This document shows, piece after piece, positions 34,606-45,018 of a DNA stretch of 64,000 bases. This stretch comes from Selaginella moellendorffii (taxonomy: Eukaryota > Streptophyta > Lycopodiopsida > Selaginellales > Selaginellaceae). Each line of letters opens with the position of its first letter. The first letter of the stretch is position 1. The position numbers and the translations under genes are program-made. Below the pieces are notes generated by a model. It was not told the origin of the DNA. It searched no databases and saw only the letters and a program-made list of their open reading frames with translations. The DNA lies in contig NW_003314269.1 in the NCBI RefSeq assembly GCF_000143415.4, positions 1,886,118 to 1,950,117 on the forward strand, read 5' to 3'.

Positions 34606-34857
34606 TGTTTTCTGTCCATCTTGACATTTCCACGTGTCATGTGTTGTTCCTCTTGTGTCCCTTTTCTAGAGACTCACTTACTGCTTGCTTCATGCTCATT
34701 CTTTGATCACTTCATTGGGAGTTGCATTCCCACTCTTGACTGTCCAAGTTAGAGCTCTTAATCCAAATGTGTTATTCCCGTTTGGCTTTCGCTTCAGCCA
34801 CTATCACATAGCACCTTTTTGGCTCCACATTTGGGGCTCTAGGATTTGTGTTTCACA

Positions 34858-36919
34858 GTTAATATTATTGAGAGCCTTTGTTTTATTGTTGCTCCTAAGG
34901 AGTTTATGTATGCCCTTAAAAGTGGACGTTTTTATTAATTTTCCCAGCTCAAGTGTTAACTTGTGTGTTAAGGAGGTTGAGTAGTGTGAATATTTTGTCT
35001 ATATTATAGTAGTTGAAGTATTTTATGACAAAAAGTCTCTTGCTTTCCAAGTTTTGAGTATATGTCCTTTTTATTTCCCCATTTCTGCATTGACAACTAC
35101 TGAAAATTCTTTTTCCAAAGCTTCTTTATTCATTTTTCCTCTTTCATAATGTTTCTTTGCCTTGATGCTTTAAACTTTTTTTTCTTTGGAGGAGGGGTAA
35201 AGGGGATGGCCTTGATGATAGAATGAGGACAAATGAATATGATAGTAAAGCAAGGACAAATAACATAAATTGTGGAGTGAAGATGAATATAAGAAGTCCA
35301 AATAGAACATTTAGCCCCAACTTAGTGAGGCAAAATAAATGCAATAGTGGAATGAGGCCAAACATAGATGACAAAGTGAAGATGAATGTAACAAATCTGA
35401 ATAAAGCTAGTACTTTAAAACATTTTTTCATTCGAGAAGGGGATAAAAAGGATATGGAGGGTAAATAAAATGTGTCCGACCTGTTATATACGATGTTAAA
35501 CAAAGATAAAGGTTGTGAGTGTAAGTTAACATAGGTTTGAGATGTTAACTAAAAGGAAGATATAAAAGCAAATTCTACTTATGATCATGAGTATGAGTTA
35601 ATGGTTATCTTGAAAGATTATTGGTGAGCAAATTTAAAGGTAAAATGTATTATTTGCTGCAATGGCATTTTATAAAATACAATAGTTTTTCAAATTCTTT
35701 GTTTTGATTCAAAGTTATAGTTTCAGAGCATTTAATAGTTGCATACAGAGTTACAACTAATTCATCAAAATTTTATAATCGACTAATACTTATGCCATGG
35801 CTTTAGATTTTGTTTCAGTCATAGTTGTTAACAACTACATTAGTGGTTACCTAAGAACTTCATGTTCATATGGTATCACTATATGCACAAATATTTCTTT
35901 GCTCTTCCTCTTCTTCTTCCTCCTCCTTGTCAATTAAGATCTTGTTTGGCATATTCTACTGCAATAGTTGCCTGGAAGCAAGGCTCACACACAACAGCAT
36001 AGTCTTCTCAGGTAAAGATAAAGCAAGAGAGAGTTGTGGTTTCACTATTAAATCCATGGTACTTGTCAAACAGAGGCAAATTGAATGATCCCGTCACTAT
36101 CCTTCAAACAGAGGCAAATTGAATGATCATGTCACTATCGTGAGCACCAATGAGACAAGGCAATTCCAGGTGCAAATCCCACCACAATTCGATGCCTGCT
36201 CCATCAAGTTCTTGAGCATAAATAGCTCATCTTGGTTTGACAATGTCAAAGTTTGTGGTTTTGTTTGCACTGGTTGCTGCTCTAGTAGTAATTTGCTTGG
36301 TGGAACTCACTAGTGCTCTGGAGCCAGGATCACTGATGTGGTGATCTTGTGTTTTCCAATTCAGTACAAAGGAGAGGAAGAGAAAAGACTTCCTGCAAAG
36401 AATGGTTATTTGCAAGATCCCAGCCTCTAAAGCTCAGCGCATACTTCGAGTCTTCATGCTCGAGGATATCCCACCACCCAGGTTCGCGCAAGGAAGCGGA
36501 GCTCTTCTTGGCGGTGGCCGTGGCGGCGGCGGCGGCGGCAGTGGCGCTAGTGTTCTTGAGCGCACTGAGCGCAAACAAGGAAGCCAGAGGATCCGCTGGT
36601 CGGCAGCTTCTTCTTCCTCATCTCCACCACCACTCCGCTCTCGAGCTCGGTGTTGGGGCGGAACCGCTCCAGGAACTCGCAAATCGGCATGTCCCACTTG
36701 CACTGTCGAGGCCAAGATTGAGAGATTTCCCCGATGCGAGCGAATATCCGCGGTAGCTTTAAATCTCCCTCCTAACGGCTACATGGGATACCTTTCTGCC
36801 GGATAGTAATCTTGTTTGGTCGAAAGCAAGAGGACAATGTTTCCTACCCACGTATCCAACGGTCGAAGTTTGTCTGAACTTCGATTAAATGCAAAACAGC
36901 CAAAAAGAGTGAAAATGTT
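34858..36919. other. Intergenic, AT-rich to GC-rich transition; no gene I can support
   Basis: 34858-36300 is AT-rich without a convincing frame. 36330-36715 is GC-rich. On the minus strand it contains WDMPICEFLERFRPNTELES and VVVEMRKKKLPT and, in another frame, an Ala-rich stretch. This may be a small unrecognised or broken gene. Splice sites that join the pieces were not found. Confidence 0.3.
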
Positions 36920-39719
36920 TTAAAACCTTCCACCAACACGAAGCAAATTCACCATTCTACCACCACCATCCGACTGTCCGCCCCTTCCGCTAGGCCCACT
37001 CTGGTATGGAGTTCTTCCAACGCTACTATAAGCATCTTGGTACCTGGTACTCTGATAGCCAGCGGCGTAAGATCCTCCAGTTCCACCACCACCACCGCCA
37101 CCACCACCACCGCCGCCACGCTGGTTCTTATCCCTGCCATAGCCTCCGCCACCACCGCCACCACGCTCGCCGCCACGCTCCCTCTTCCCCGCCACCGCTC
37201 CAACGTAGTCCTGCGTATCCTTGTGCCTGCTAAAGAAGTCCGTGCCGCCACCACCGGTGCGAGCATTGTCAGCGAATTCGTTCATCTCCACCAGCGTCGA
37301 GAGCTTGTCCACGAACTGAATTGCCAGAGCCTGGAGCCTCGTCGGCTCCACGTTGTGTGGGACGATGCAGCGAGTCGGCTGATCCCAGCTGCCGTGGAAC
37401 TCCTCCGCTGCCATGAGCCGGCTGGCGATGCTGTGAACGAGCCCCTCCGGGAGATCAAACATCGCCATGAGCTGGTCCAGGCTCAGCGAGTCGTAGGACG
37501 ATGCGTACGTGAAGAGATAAGTCCGCAGCGCCTCCTCCTGGATCTTGCTCTTGAGCATGTCCATGGCGAACTCTCGCTTCCGGAGCAGCTTCCAGATATC
37601 CAGGCCCTGGACGATCGCCACCGCCTTCTCCCAGTCGCCCTTCATCAGAGCCCGGCTCGCCGCCATGATGTTGTCACGGATGTTCTCTGGGGGCCCGATG
37701 AAGGCCTGCTTCTCGTAGATGTCCAGGAGACGGCGGAACGTCTTGCTGTAAACTTTCTTCTTCACGTCGTGCGCGTTGGCGGCCATGTTGGGAACCTCCA
37801 ACAGCATTGCACAGATAAGGTGGACCGCCTCCAGCAGCTCCAGGTTGATATGCATGTGAAACGGCATTTGGCGGCGGCGTTCGAGTTTTTCCTACACAAG
37901 AAAACCACCTCACAAGTTGAGAAGAAACACAAAACTATGAAAACAATCACCTGTTCTGGAGTCTTGTCGTAAAACCGACTCTGCTGAACTCCTTGTGCAA
38001 GGAGCTCTTTCACCCGTCCGCCGGCATAGAACTCCGACAGGCACGCATGCGTTTCAGTGATGAGACCGGTCCGGAAGGCACACAGTCCCAGCTGCGCCAT
38101 AGCTCTGTTGAACAGGATCTGGCTCAGGATGTCCATGTTCATGATCCCATCTTGCAGTCGGCTCGACAGCAGGAGGTCCCTCGCAGTGTAGAAGTCGTCG
38201 AAGATGGCGTAGTGATAGATGTCGCATAGCATGGCCCTGGCTTTTGTGCGCTCGTCTCCAAACTTGTAGATCAGAGTTATGAGCTCGTCCATCATAGTCC
38301 GGCTGAGGTCCGGAAGATCGGGGGTTCCCAGAACCAGCGTGCTGTCTTCCGCACCAGCCTCCGCCGTCTTCTGGCTCTCCCCGAGCTTTCTCATGGCCTC
38401 GTAAACCTCCTGAGGCTTGTAGTAGACGTGTTCCAGCCTGCGAAGTGCCACCCGAGCGGCGGCTCTCGTATCTCCAATGCGCTCCACGTACTCCTGAACA
38501 CTCTGTGCCACCACCAAGAAGGCTGGCTCGTCCTTCATGCGGTCGACATAGTCCTTGGTGTGCGGATCGATCACTTGCAAGCTCTTAAAGAGCTCGTCAT
38601 CCAGCCGCTCCACGAACCCAACGATGTTCCCCCAGACGCGAATCTGGCCGGGATAGTCGTCTCCCTTTTGCGTCTCGTTCTCCGACTCGGGCTCAGCATT
38701 CTCGCTCATGACAATGTTGGGATGCTGCGCTAGTATGTCCAGAATGGCCATCATGCTATGCGCACACTTCTTCCACACGTTCACCGGAAGATGCGTGTTC
38801 AAGCTCGTCGTCACGTCAAAGTGAGCCGAGACAACGTGGAGGAGGATCTCTAGCTTCTGCGCCGGGGTCTTTGCAATGGTAACGAGATAAGTGAGCTGCT
38901 CAACCTGTTCCACTCGATCGGTTCCCTTCCTCCCTCGAGCAGCAATCACCTCCTTGAGCTTCTTATCCACCATGTCCCAAGTTATCTCGCTCGGGTCCTT
39001 CTTGATGATATAGCTCGGCCCCTTGCCCGACTTCTGCCACCCATCCTCGTTATCCGACTCAGACACCGGAGCAACGTCTTGAACCTCCTCGATAAAGTCC
39101 GGCTCCGACTCCTCGCTGCTCATGTCGCCCTCGTCATCCTCGTCCTCGGCCTCGGACTCTGGGTTCTTGCGGAACTGCTCGATCTCGGCCTCGTAGATCT
39201 TGTTGTTCTTCTTGAGCTTTTGCTTCATGTAGTTGAAAGCCTTGGAATTGCTGCTGTTCATCTTCTTCTTCAGCTCCTTGTTGCCCAGTGTCTGGCTCAG
39301 GAAATCCTCGAGGATGACCAGCGCCTTGATGTAGATGCGAGGAGGAGCCGCCGTCTCAGTGACGCGCAAAACCTTCTCCAGCTGCTTGTTGATCTTGTCG
39401 AAGCTCTCCTGGAGGCTCACCCAGTCGTTGATCTTCATGTGATTGCGGATCTGGTCGATGGTTGCCGACATCTCGTCGAACCTCTTGACCTTGGCCGAGC
39501 GGACGACGCGCTTCTCATCCTCCGACCCCTCGCTATCGCTCGTTTTGTTGAGATACTTGTTCCCCGCCTCGCCGGGCGTGACGATATCCTTGAAGTCATC
39601 GGCATCCTCGCTCGATTTCACATCGTCCTCCGAGTCGCTATCAACTCCCTGCACGAAAACAAGCAATCAATACCAAGAGCAACACGAATCCGACGCACCT
39701 GGTCCCAGAATTTCGACAT
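36920..39719 (-). CDS. EIF3C: Eukaryotic translation initiation factor 3 subunit C
   Basis: Three exons: 39699-39719 (MSKFWDQ), 37951-39648 and 36920-37891, with introns of 50 and 59 bp. They give 896 residues, the usual size of plant eIF3c. Order: acidic N-terminus ([13 protein letters not shown]), conserved helical region ([20 protein letters not shown]), acidic middle ([14 protein letters not shown]), a long helical part with [12 protein letters not shown] and [16 protein letters not shown], a C-terminal PCI domain (about 700-830, [18 protein letters not shown]), and a Gly/Arg-rich tail ([20 protein letters not shown]). eIF3c is a core scaffold of eIF3, which recruits mRNA and eIF1/eIF5 to the 40S subunit in the cytoplasm. 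No defects seen. The start is the ATG of the short first exon, which restores the conserved KFW-QG-DSDSE beginning. Confidence 0.95.
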
Positions 39720-40800
39720 CCCGAGCGCCAATTCGGTCGCCAATTCGATCGCCAATTCGCCCTAGCCGAGCCGCTGCTAGAACCCTAACTTTGAAAAGAA
39801 CCCTAGATTTAAGAGAGATCCATATCGTACAATAGGATTCAAATTGAACGGTGGGCATGGTTTTTACAAATGGGAGGAGAAATGGAGAGGATTTCTTCCT
39901 CCTCTAGGTAATGTCGGCGATCGAGAGAAGTTTCTAATCGTCCATGGTGATTCCAGAGTTTGTTGCCGCGGATCTCTTTCTCACACTTCTTCTTCTACGT
40001 CTCTGGAGTCACGGCAAGAGAGGCGATCGATCGAGCTTAGGTTAGAAGCGCTAAGAATGCGATGGATGAGAGAGCTTACTCCTCTTCGGCGGCGTCGTCG
40101 TCGTCGCATGGGCGATGGGGCAGCGGGCGATCGTCTCGGTGGCGCCATTCCTTCGCTCTCTCACAACTCAAATGGCGCCCGCCAAAAAACATATACCCTG
40201 AGCCAAGCGTCACCGTGACCCTTGGATCCGCCACGTCACGCGGGCGGACACTGCCACGTCATAAATCCGTTAGAAGAAACCCTTGGCTTCCCGGGATTCG
40301 AACACAAACTGGTTCGTTAGGGTTTTTAGGGTTCTTCGCTCACGCTGGATGTCCTTCGCGGCTGACTGGTGGATTTGTGATCAGCGCAGCTCGATATCAG
40401 CCGCATTCTAAGATTTCTCTCCGTTACTAGTTCTAGCTAGCGAAATCCTTGTGACTGGTGGATTTGCGATCGGTCGGCAGGGAATTCTAACATTTCTCTC
40501 CATTTCTAGATCTATCTAGCGTTTTCAACAAAATCCTGGGAGCTCTGGAATTGGCATTTCCGGTAAGAAATTTGTAAGTTCTCACGCTTCCAGACGGCAG
40601 CACACTCCTTGCTCTGGTTAGACAAGCATCCTTTTTCTTCATTATTTCCAAAAAGTAGTTCGTTCCATCCGGCATGTACAGTGATTGATCAACACTTCCC
40701 GTAAGTTCTCCTCTCTCTCTTTTTTTTTTTCCTTTTTCCCTGTCGTCGACCCCTAAACTCTCTTGAATATCTTACACGATGAAGATCGCAGTGAAGAAGA
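39720..40800. other. Intergenic between eIF3c and EXORDIUM-like
   Basis: Contains the presumed 5' UTR and promoter of eIF3c (39720 onward) and the 3' region of the EXORDIUM-like gene. Short open frames on the plus strand (39844-40430) lack any recognisable domain. No other gene supported. Confidence 0.5.
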
Positions 40801-41736
40801 TCATGGCTGTCCAGCGCAAGAGAGAGTCGCGGGGTTCCATATCCATGGCACCAAGAACTTCCGCCGGTTCACGCCCTCCACATTGTAGCTCGCCTTGGAG
40901 CTGGGATCCACGGAGAGCTGCCCGGGATAGCCAGGATACGACCCCGGCCCATAGCTGCTGGAGCAAGCTCCCGCCGCCTCGAGCGCAAACGTCTGCTCGC
41001 CCTGGTAGTACGCGGTTCCAAACGGATTGGTGGCGGCTCCAGCGAGAACTTTGGCGATGGTGATGATCATCCCGTCCACCCCGACGCCGTTTGGAGCGGT
41101 GAGAACCTCCTGGGGGCCGAACTGCGGCTTGGCGTATGGCCAGGCGCAGAATCCCGGGCACTGCGTCTCGGAGTTGCCAACCCAGGCGTATGGAAGCATT
41201 GCGCCGCCGGTGGAGGAGCCGGGGAAAGTGTAGAGGTGCTCGCCGCAGGTGTTTTGGCAGAAGCCTTGGACGCTCACGTCGGCGGCGGTGAGGACGAGAT
41301 AGATGCTGCGGGGGTCGGACGGGAAGGCCTTTGAGCGGATGGAGCTCGCGACCAGGGTGGCGATGTCCGACTTCTTGAGGGATTTGCCGAGCGAGTACTT
41401 GCGATCGGTGGCTTGCTTGGCCAGGACGAGGCTCTGCGCGACTCCCTGGCCTTTGGAGTCGGTGTACTTCTGCGTGAGCGACCACCATTTGGCGACGGTG
41501 GAGGAGCTCTTGGCCGCCGCCGGAGAGAAGCTCGAGAGGAAATCGGTGATGGTGGCTTTGTCGCTCTTGGAGAAGCGGCCGTAGAGGACGAGGTAGATCT
41601 TGATCGGCTCCGGGCCGGAGAGAACGGGGCCGTTGTGGTAGTCGAGGACGAGCGGCGGCGTCTCGAGGAGCTTGGATTGAGCGGCCATAGCGAAGAGGGA
41701 GAGGAATGCAAGTGCTGCGAGAAGCGTGGACGCCAT
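40801..41736 (-). CDS. EXL: EXORDIUM/PHI-1-like secreted protein
   Basis: Single exon, 311 residues. A signal peptide is evident (MASTLLAALAFLSLFAMAAQ). Family landmarks follow in order: LVLDYHNGPVLSGPEPIKIYL, LVLYGRFSK, DFLSSFS, VAKWWSLTQKYTDSKG, IYLVLTAADVSVQGFCQNTC (ending ahead of GEHLYTFPG), YAWVGNSETQCPGFCAWPY, VDGMIITIAKVLAGAATNPFG and TAYYQGEQTFALEAAGACSS. The many paired Cys fit an extracellular protein. EXORDIUM proteins act in the apoplast in brassinosteroid- and carbon-linked growth control. PHI-1 was found as phosphate-induced. Length and motifs are complete. Confidence 0.93.
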   Translation of the reverse strand: MASTLLAALAFLSLFAMAAQSKLLETPPLVLDYHNGPVLSGPEPIKIYLVLYGRFSKSDKATITDFLSSFSPAAAKSSSTVAKWWSLTQKYTDSKGQGVAQSLVLAKQATDRKYSLGKSLKKSDIATLVASSIRSKAFPSDPRSIYLVLTAADVSVQGFCQNTCGEHLYTFPGSSTGGAMLPYAWVGNSETQCPGFCAWPYAKPQFGPQEVLTAPNGVGVDGMIITIAKVLAGAATNPFGTAYYQGEQTFALEAAGACSSSYGPGSYPGYPGQLSVDPSSKASYNVEGVNRRKFLVPWIWNPATLSCAGQP

Positions 41737-41918
41737 TTTCGAGCTCGAGAAGAGAAATGCTAGAGGAAGAGGATGCTCGATCTATCAAATCCTCGCAGCT
41801 AGAATCGAAATGGCGAGATGCTCGATCGATCTATCGAAATGGCGAGCTTGGAAGGAAGAGAAGAAAGGCTTGGAGAGCTTGGAAAACCTTGCTGCTTGAC
41901 CTCTGGAGCGCCGCGTGG

Positions 41919-41926
41919 TTTTTATA
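41919..41926 (-). promoter_or_regulatory. TATA box of the EXORDIUM-like gene
   Basis: TATAAAAA on the minus strand, about 185 bp upstream of the ATG at 41734-41736. A clear TATA fits the regulated, high expression typical of this family. Confidence 0.6.
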
Positions 41927-41939
41927 CTTGGCCATCTCC

Positions 41940-42907
41940 TGGCGTTTAAGCGCCTAATAAACTCATCGGTTTAGTAGCTTAATGGGGGCTACGCTGGGTA
42001 CAGTGAGGCTGTGCCTGGGTGTGTGTTGACGAGTGACGATTGGGAAATTTCCAGGGAATGACGGGTCTACCGGTCCGCGGACATCGCCCTGTGACGTGGC
42101 ACGCGGACAGCTCGCCAGCCTGGCGCTCTGCTGGCGGGCCCGCGGCATGGGCCACGGAGTCAATCATTTCTGGTGGGCCACCGGGTTATCGCCACGTGTT
42201 GACGGCCACCGCCAGGGCTGCTACCGCGCGGTGCCGGCGGCGGGTGCCGCGCGGTACAGCGCGGTAGAATTTGGGGTTTTTGGGCTGTCAACGTCGTGTG
42301 AGCGAGCTGGGAGCCCATGCCCATCCCATGGTCAGATCAATCCAGCCGTGCAAGAGCAAGAGAATTCGGGCAAATCTGTTTGGCCTGCAAAGCACTCATT
42401 GGAGGCTTTCATTCAAGTCGATTCATGGCGAGCTCTGCTCGGCCTGGCTTGTTGCATTGATTGATGGATCAATCACGATGCATAGACGGAGAATGGAAAG
42501 ATGGGGCCCCAGACTCTGAGTAGCCAGCCCGAAATTCCAATGCACGGCAAAGGGATAGAGGAGCAATTAGAAAATCGCAGGGCTACACACGATCTTTGGT
42601 CTGGGCGAGTGTAGCGATCGCTTTCCTGCCTGAGCGGAGGAGGATGAATGAGTATCAAAGACATTAACAGCTGATTTGATGCTTCCAGCCATGGAGCAAT
42701 CGGAGGAACCATTGAACTTGGCAGTTCTTCGACGGTACAAGACATGATCTCTTGTCTATGGGTCGCTTTCCACACCCAGAGGAGGAAGACGAAATCATAA
42801 CCGTTGGCTTCTCGATTTGAATCTGGACCGCTAGATGTCATATGGTTGCTGCATCCAAGGTTCGATTCCGGTTCTCGAAATTCTTGGCGTAGGGCTTTTT
42901 CGTTTGG
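41940..42907. other. Intergenic between EXORDIUM-like and M23 peptidase genes
   Basis: GC-rich. Contains a CACGTG (G-box) near 42193 and a CGCGGTACAGCGCGGTA stretch near 42250. No convincing gene. The first in-frame ATG near 42842 closes quickly. Confidence 0.4.
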
Positions 42908-44215
42908 ATGGATTCCATCGAGAAGGGTCCGATCGAGGGATTCTTCGTAGAATGTGGAATGCGGGCGTCTAGGATGGTCTTGGGAGTGATCGATCGCGGA
43001 GGTGAGAGGGATGTAGATTTTGAGCTATCCTCTTGGAATCCGACCAAGGGCGATACGCTTGCGATTGTCGTCAGGGTGCCGCCTCCCAGTGATCTCTTCC
43101 AGAAGCTCAACTTGTCTCTCAGGTGAGAGAGAGAGAGAGAGAAAGAGTTTTTCCAAAGGATAATCCTTTCTACTTGTCAGGGAGATTGTTTGGGGAAATT
43201 CTTTTGTGAGCGTTACTTATGGCGGGAGTGAGATTCCAGCGTACCCGATCACCGAGGAAAAATCTATCTGGAGAGCACTGGCGCCGTCCACGCCTCTCGA
43301 TGTTCCTGGACCTCGCTCGCTCGCAGTGAGCCTTGGATTTTTTTTACTTTCATATGGTTCTTTTGCTAATGGTTACAACTAATAGGTGGACGTAAGAGAT
43401 GGACGACACAAGCTCTATCGTGGAAACATACAGATTGTTGACAAGGACTATCCAGTGGAATCGATCTGGCTCAGCGATACAAAGTCTAGCATTTCTGGTA
43501 AACTTTGGTAAGCTTTTCTCTCGCCTTTGATTTAGTTCATCGTCTCACGGGTTTTCAACAGGAACTAGGAAGGAGAAAGCGGCCATGGAGGTGTTGCGAC
43601 TTAGCAAAACACCTGTCCAGCATTGGTCCGGTCCCTTTAAGCTTCCAGCACAGGGAGATGTCACTACTGGATTCGGCCTCCAACGTTTCTACAACGGAGT
43701 TTTCGCTGAAAAGTAAGAAGTTTTTGTCCATGGACAGAAAAATCAAGATTGTTTTTACAGCTACTATCATCAAGGAATCGACTATGGTGCCGAAGAGGGG
43801 ACTCCTGTCAAGGCACCCGCGAAGGGTCGCGTGGTTCTTGTTGGTAAGGAAGCTGATGGTTTCCAGCTTCACGGGAACTGCATTGGCCTGGACCATGGTC
43901 ATGGTGTAACTTCCATCTTAATGCATCTCTCATCGGTAGACGCCGTGTAAGCACGCTCTACACTTTCTTTTCTGTGCTGTGACATTCCTCACAGCTTCTT
44001 TTCCCTTGCAGTGAAGGAGAGATAGTGAAACAAGGCGATACCATTGGCGCCGTGGGAGAATCCGGCCTCGCAACAGGACCACATTTGCATTGGTATGAAG
44101 CATGAAGGAACTATTTTTTCAAATCCTCATCTCTTTTGCTGGAAACAGGGGCCTCCTTGTCAATGGGAAAGCCGTGGATCCCAACCAGTGGCTGGCAAAA
44201 CAATGGTGGCTCTAA
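42908..44215 (+). CDS. M23 (LytM-type) metallopeptidase family protein
   Basis: Seven exons: 42908-43122, 43181-43325, 43386-43497, 43562-43712, 43761-43946, 44012-44092, 44149-44215. They give 318 residues with all phases consistent. The N-terminal half is family-specific (CGMRASRMVLGVIDRG, AYPITEEKSIWRALAPS). The C-terminal half is a complete M23 domain: HQGIDYGAEEGTPVKAPAKG (the HxxxD zinc ligands), GNCIGLDHGHGVTSILMHLS (including the HxS region), VKQGDTIGAVGESG and TGPHLHWG (the HxH ligand). In bacteria these enzymes cut peptidoglycan cross-bridges. Early land plants keep plastid peptidoglycan synthesis, so a plastid-wall role is possible (inference). No clear N-terminal transit peptide is visible. 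The alternatives are a horizontally acquired enzyme of other use, or a cytosolic protein. Confidence 0.88.
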
Positions 44216-44434
44216 TATACCATGGATTTTTGTTTTGGTTGTCAATCTTTCGCAATGAATTTTAGCTTGCAAGAGAAGTTATTATTTGTTGTATTTCTCC
44301 AGCATCACTGTGCCTCGCCCAAAACTCCAATTTTTCTGCTTGAGTCTATGCCTCGGACAAAAACACCAGGATGGAGCAACAGGACGCGCTAGAGGCCGGA
44401 TTATCAACGCGCTTTAGGAGTGTATGGTCACAAC

Positions 44435-44692
44435 TCAAAGCTCGTCAGCTGAATCCTGTGCATCAGCAACACTGTGCTGTTCGTTGATGTCATTGACAAT
44501 ATCAAGGCTGCAGTGGAGAGCCAGTGTCACTCTTGCTCTTGGTCCATATTTGCTCAGTGTTTTAACTTTTCCTTTCTTCCTTTTGTTTAAGCTCTTCTTT
44601 TGAGCCAACTTCTTCCTAAAGGCCTCAAGTGTTCCTTGAATTTCTATTAAGATATTCCTTGATCTTTTAGATTCCTTGACTTTAGATCTCAA
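44435..44692 (-). CDS. Short basic ORF, doubtful
   Basis: 85 codons starting MRSKVKESKRSRNIL, Lys-rich in the middle (KKSLNKRKKGKVK). No recognised domain and no clear promoter. Reported only because it is the sole frame of note between the M23 gene and the peroxidase fragment. Confidence 0.15.
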   Translation of the reverse strand: MRSKVKESKRSRNILIEIQGTLEAFRKKLAQKKSLNKRKKGKVKTLSKYGPRARVTLALHCSLDIVNDINEQHSVADAQDSADEL

Positions 44693-44886
44693 TTCTAATG
44701 GTTTGTGAATGGTCTGCTATATAGTTACAAGGCTTCTGGAATGCAGAGACAGCATCACCGCCACAAGCCTTTCTGCAAAAAATGGTGAGTTCGCTTACCT
44801 CTGGACTTCCTCTAAGTTCTCGTCACGTGTACAGCACCACCAGTGCCAAGCGATGATCCTGATTCACATTGAAAGAGGTGGAGCTC

Positions 44887-45018
44887 ATGGCCATCCCAGT
44901 GCCAACATCTGGTGTCTTGCAGCTCCTCTCAAAGTTCCAAGCCAAGGGACTGTCTGCCCAAGACCTGATAACAACATCTGTCGGCCACAACATTGGCCAG
45001 GCACATGAGGGGATGTGA
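44887..45018 (+). pseudogene. Class III peroxidase fragment
   Basis: The 43-codon frame reads AIPVPTSGVLQLLSKFQ, then AKGLSAQDLITTSVGHNIGQ. Class III peroxidases have LPxPxxxxxxLxxxFxxKGL followed by xDxVxLSGAHTIGxAxC, with the proximal heme His in SGAHTIG. Here it is SVGHNIG, with the His kept. Sequence before and after does not continue the enzyme, and a stop follows at 45016. It is a gene remnant. Confidence 0.6.

Larger units (their letters stand above)
25356..34857 (-). repeat. Outer LTR (copy B), split by two nested insertions
   Basis: Starts TGTAAGTGATTAAATTTTCC at 25356 and ends GTGTTTCACA at 34857. It is interrupted at 25593-32269 by the chromovirus and at 32475-33612 by a solo LTR of its own family. 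The three pieces (25356-25592, 32275-32474, 33618-34857) join in the same order as the uninterrupted relatives. It is divergent from the inserted solo LTR, as expected for the older host copy. Confidence 0.65.

Noticed and set aside
37037-37972. 311-codon plus-strand frame antisense to eIF3c exon 3, and another at 39079-39765
   Set aside because: Shadow frames of the GC-rich eIF3c coding sequence; no domain similarity.
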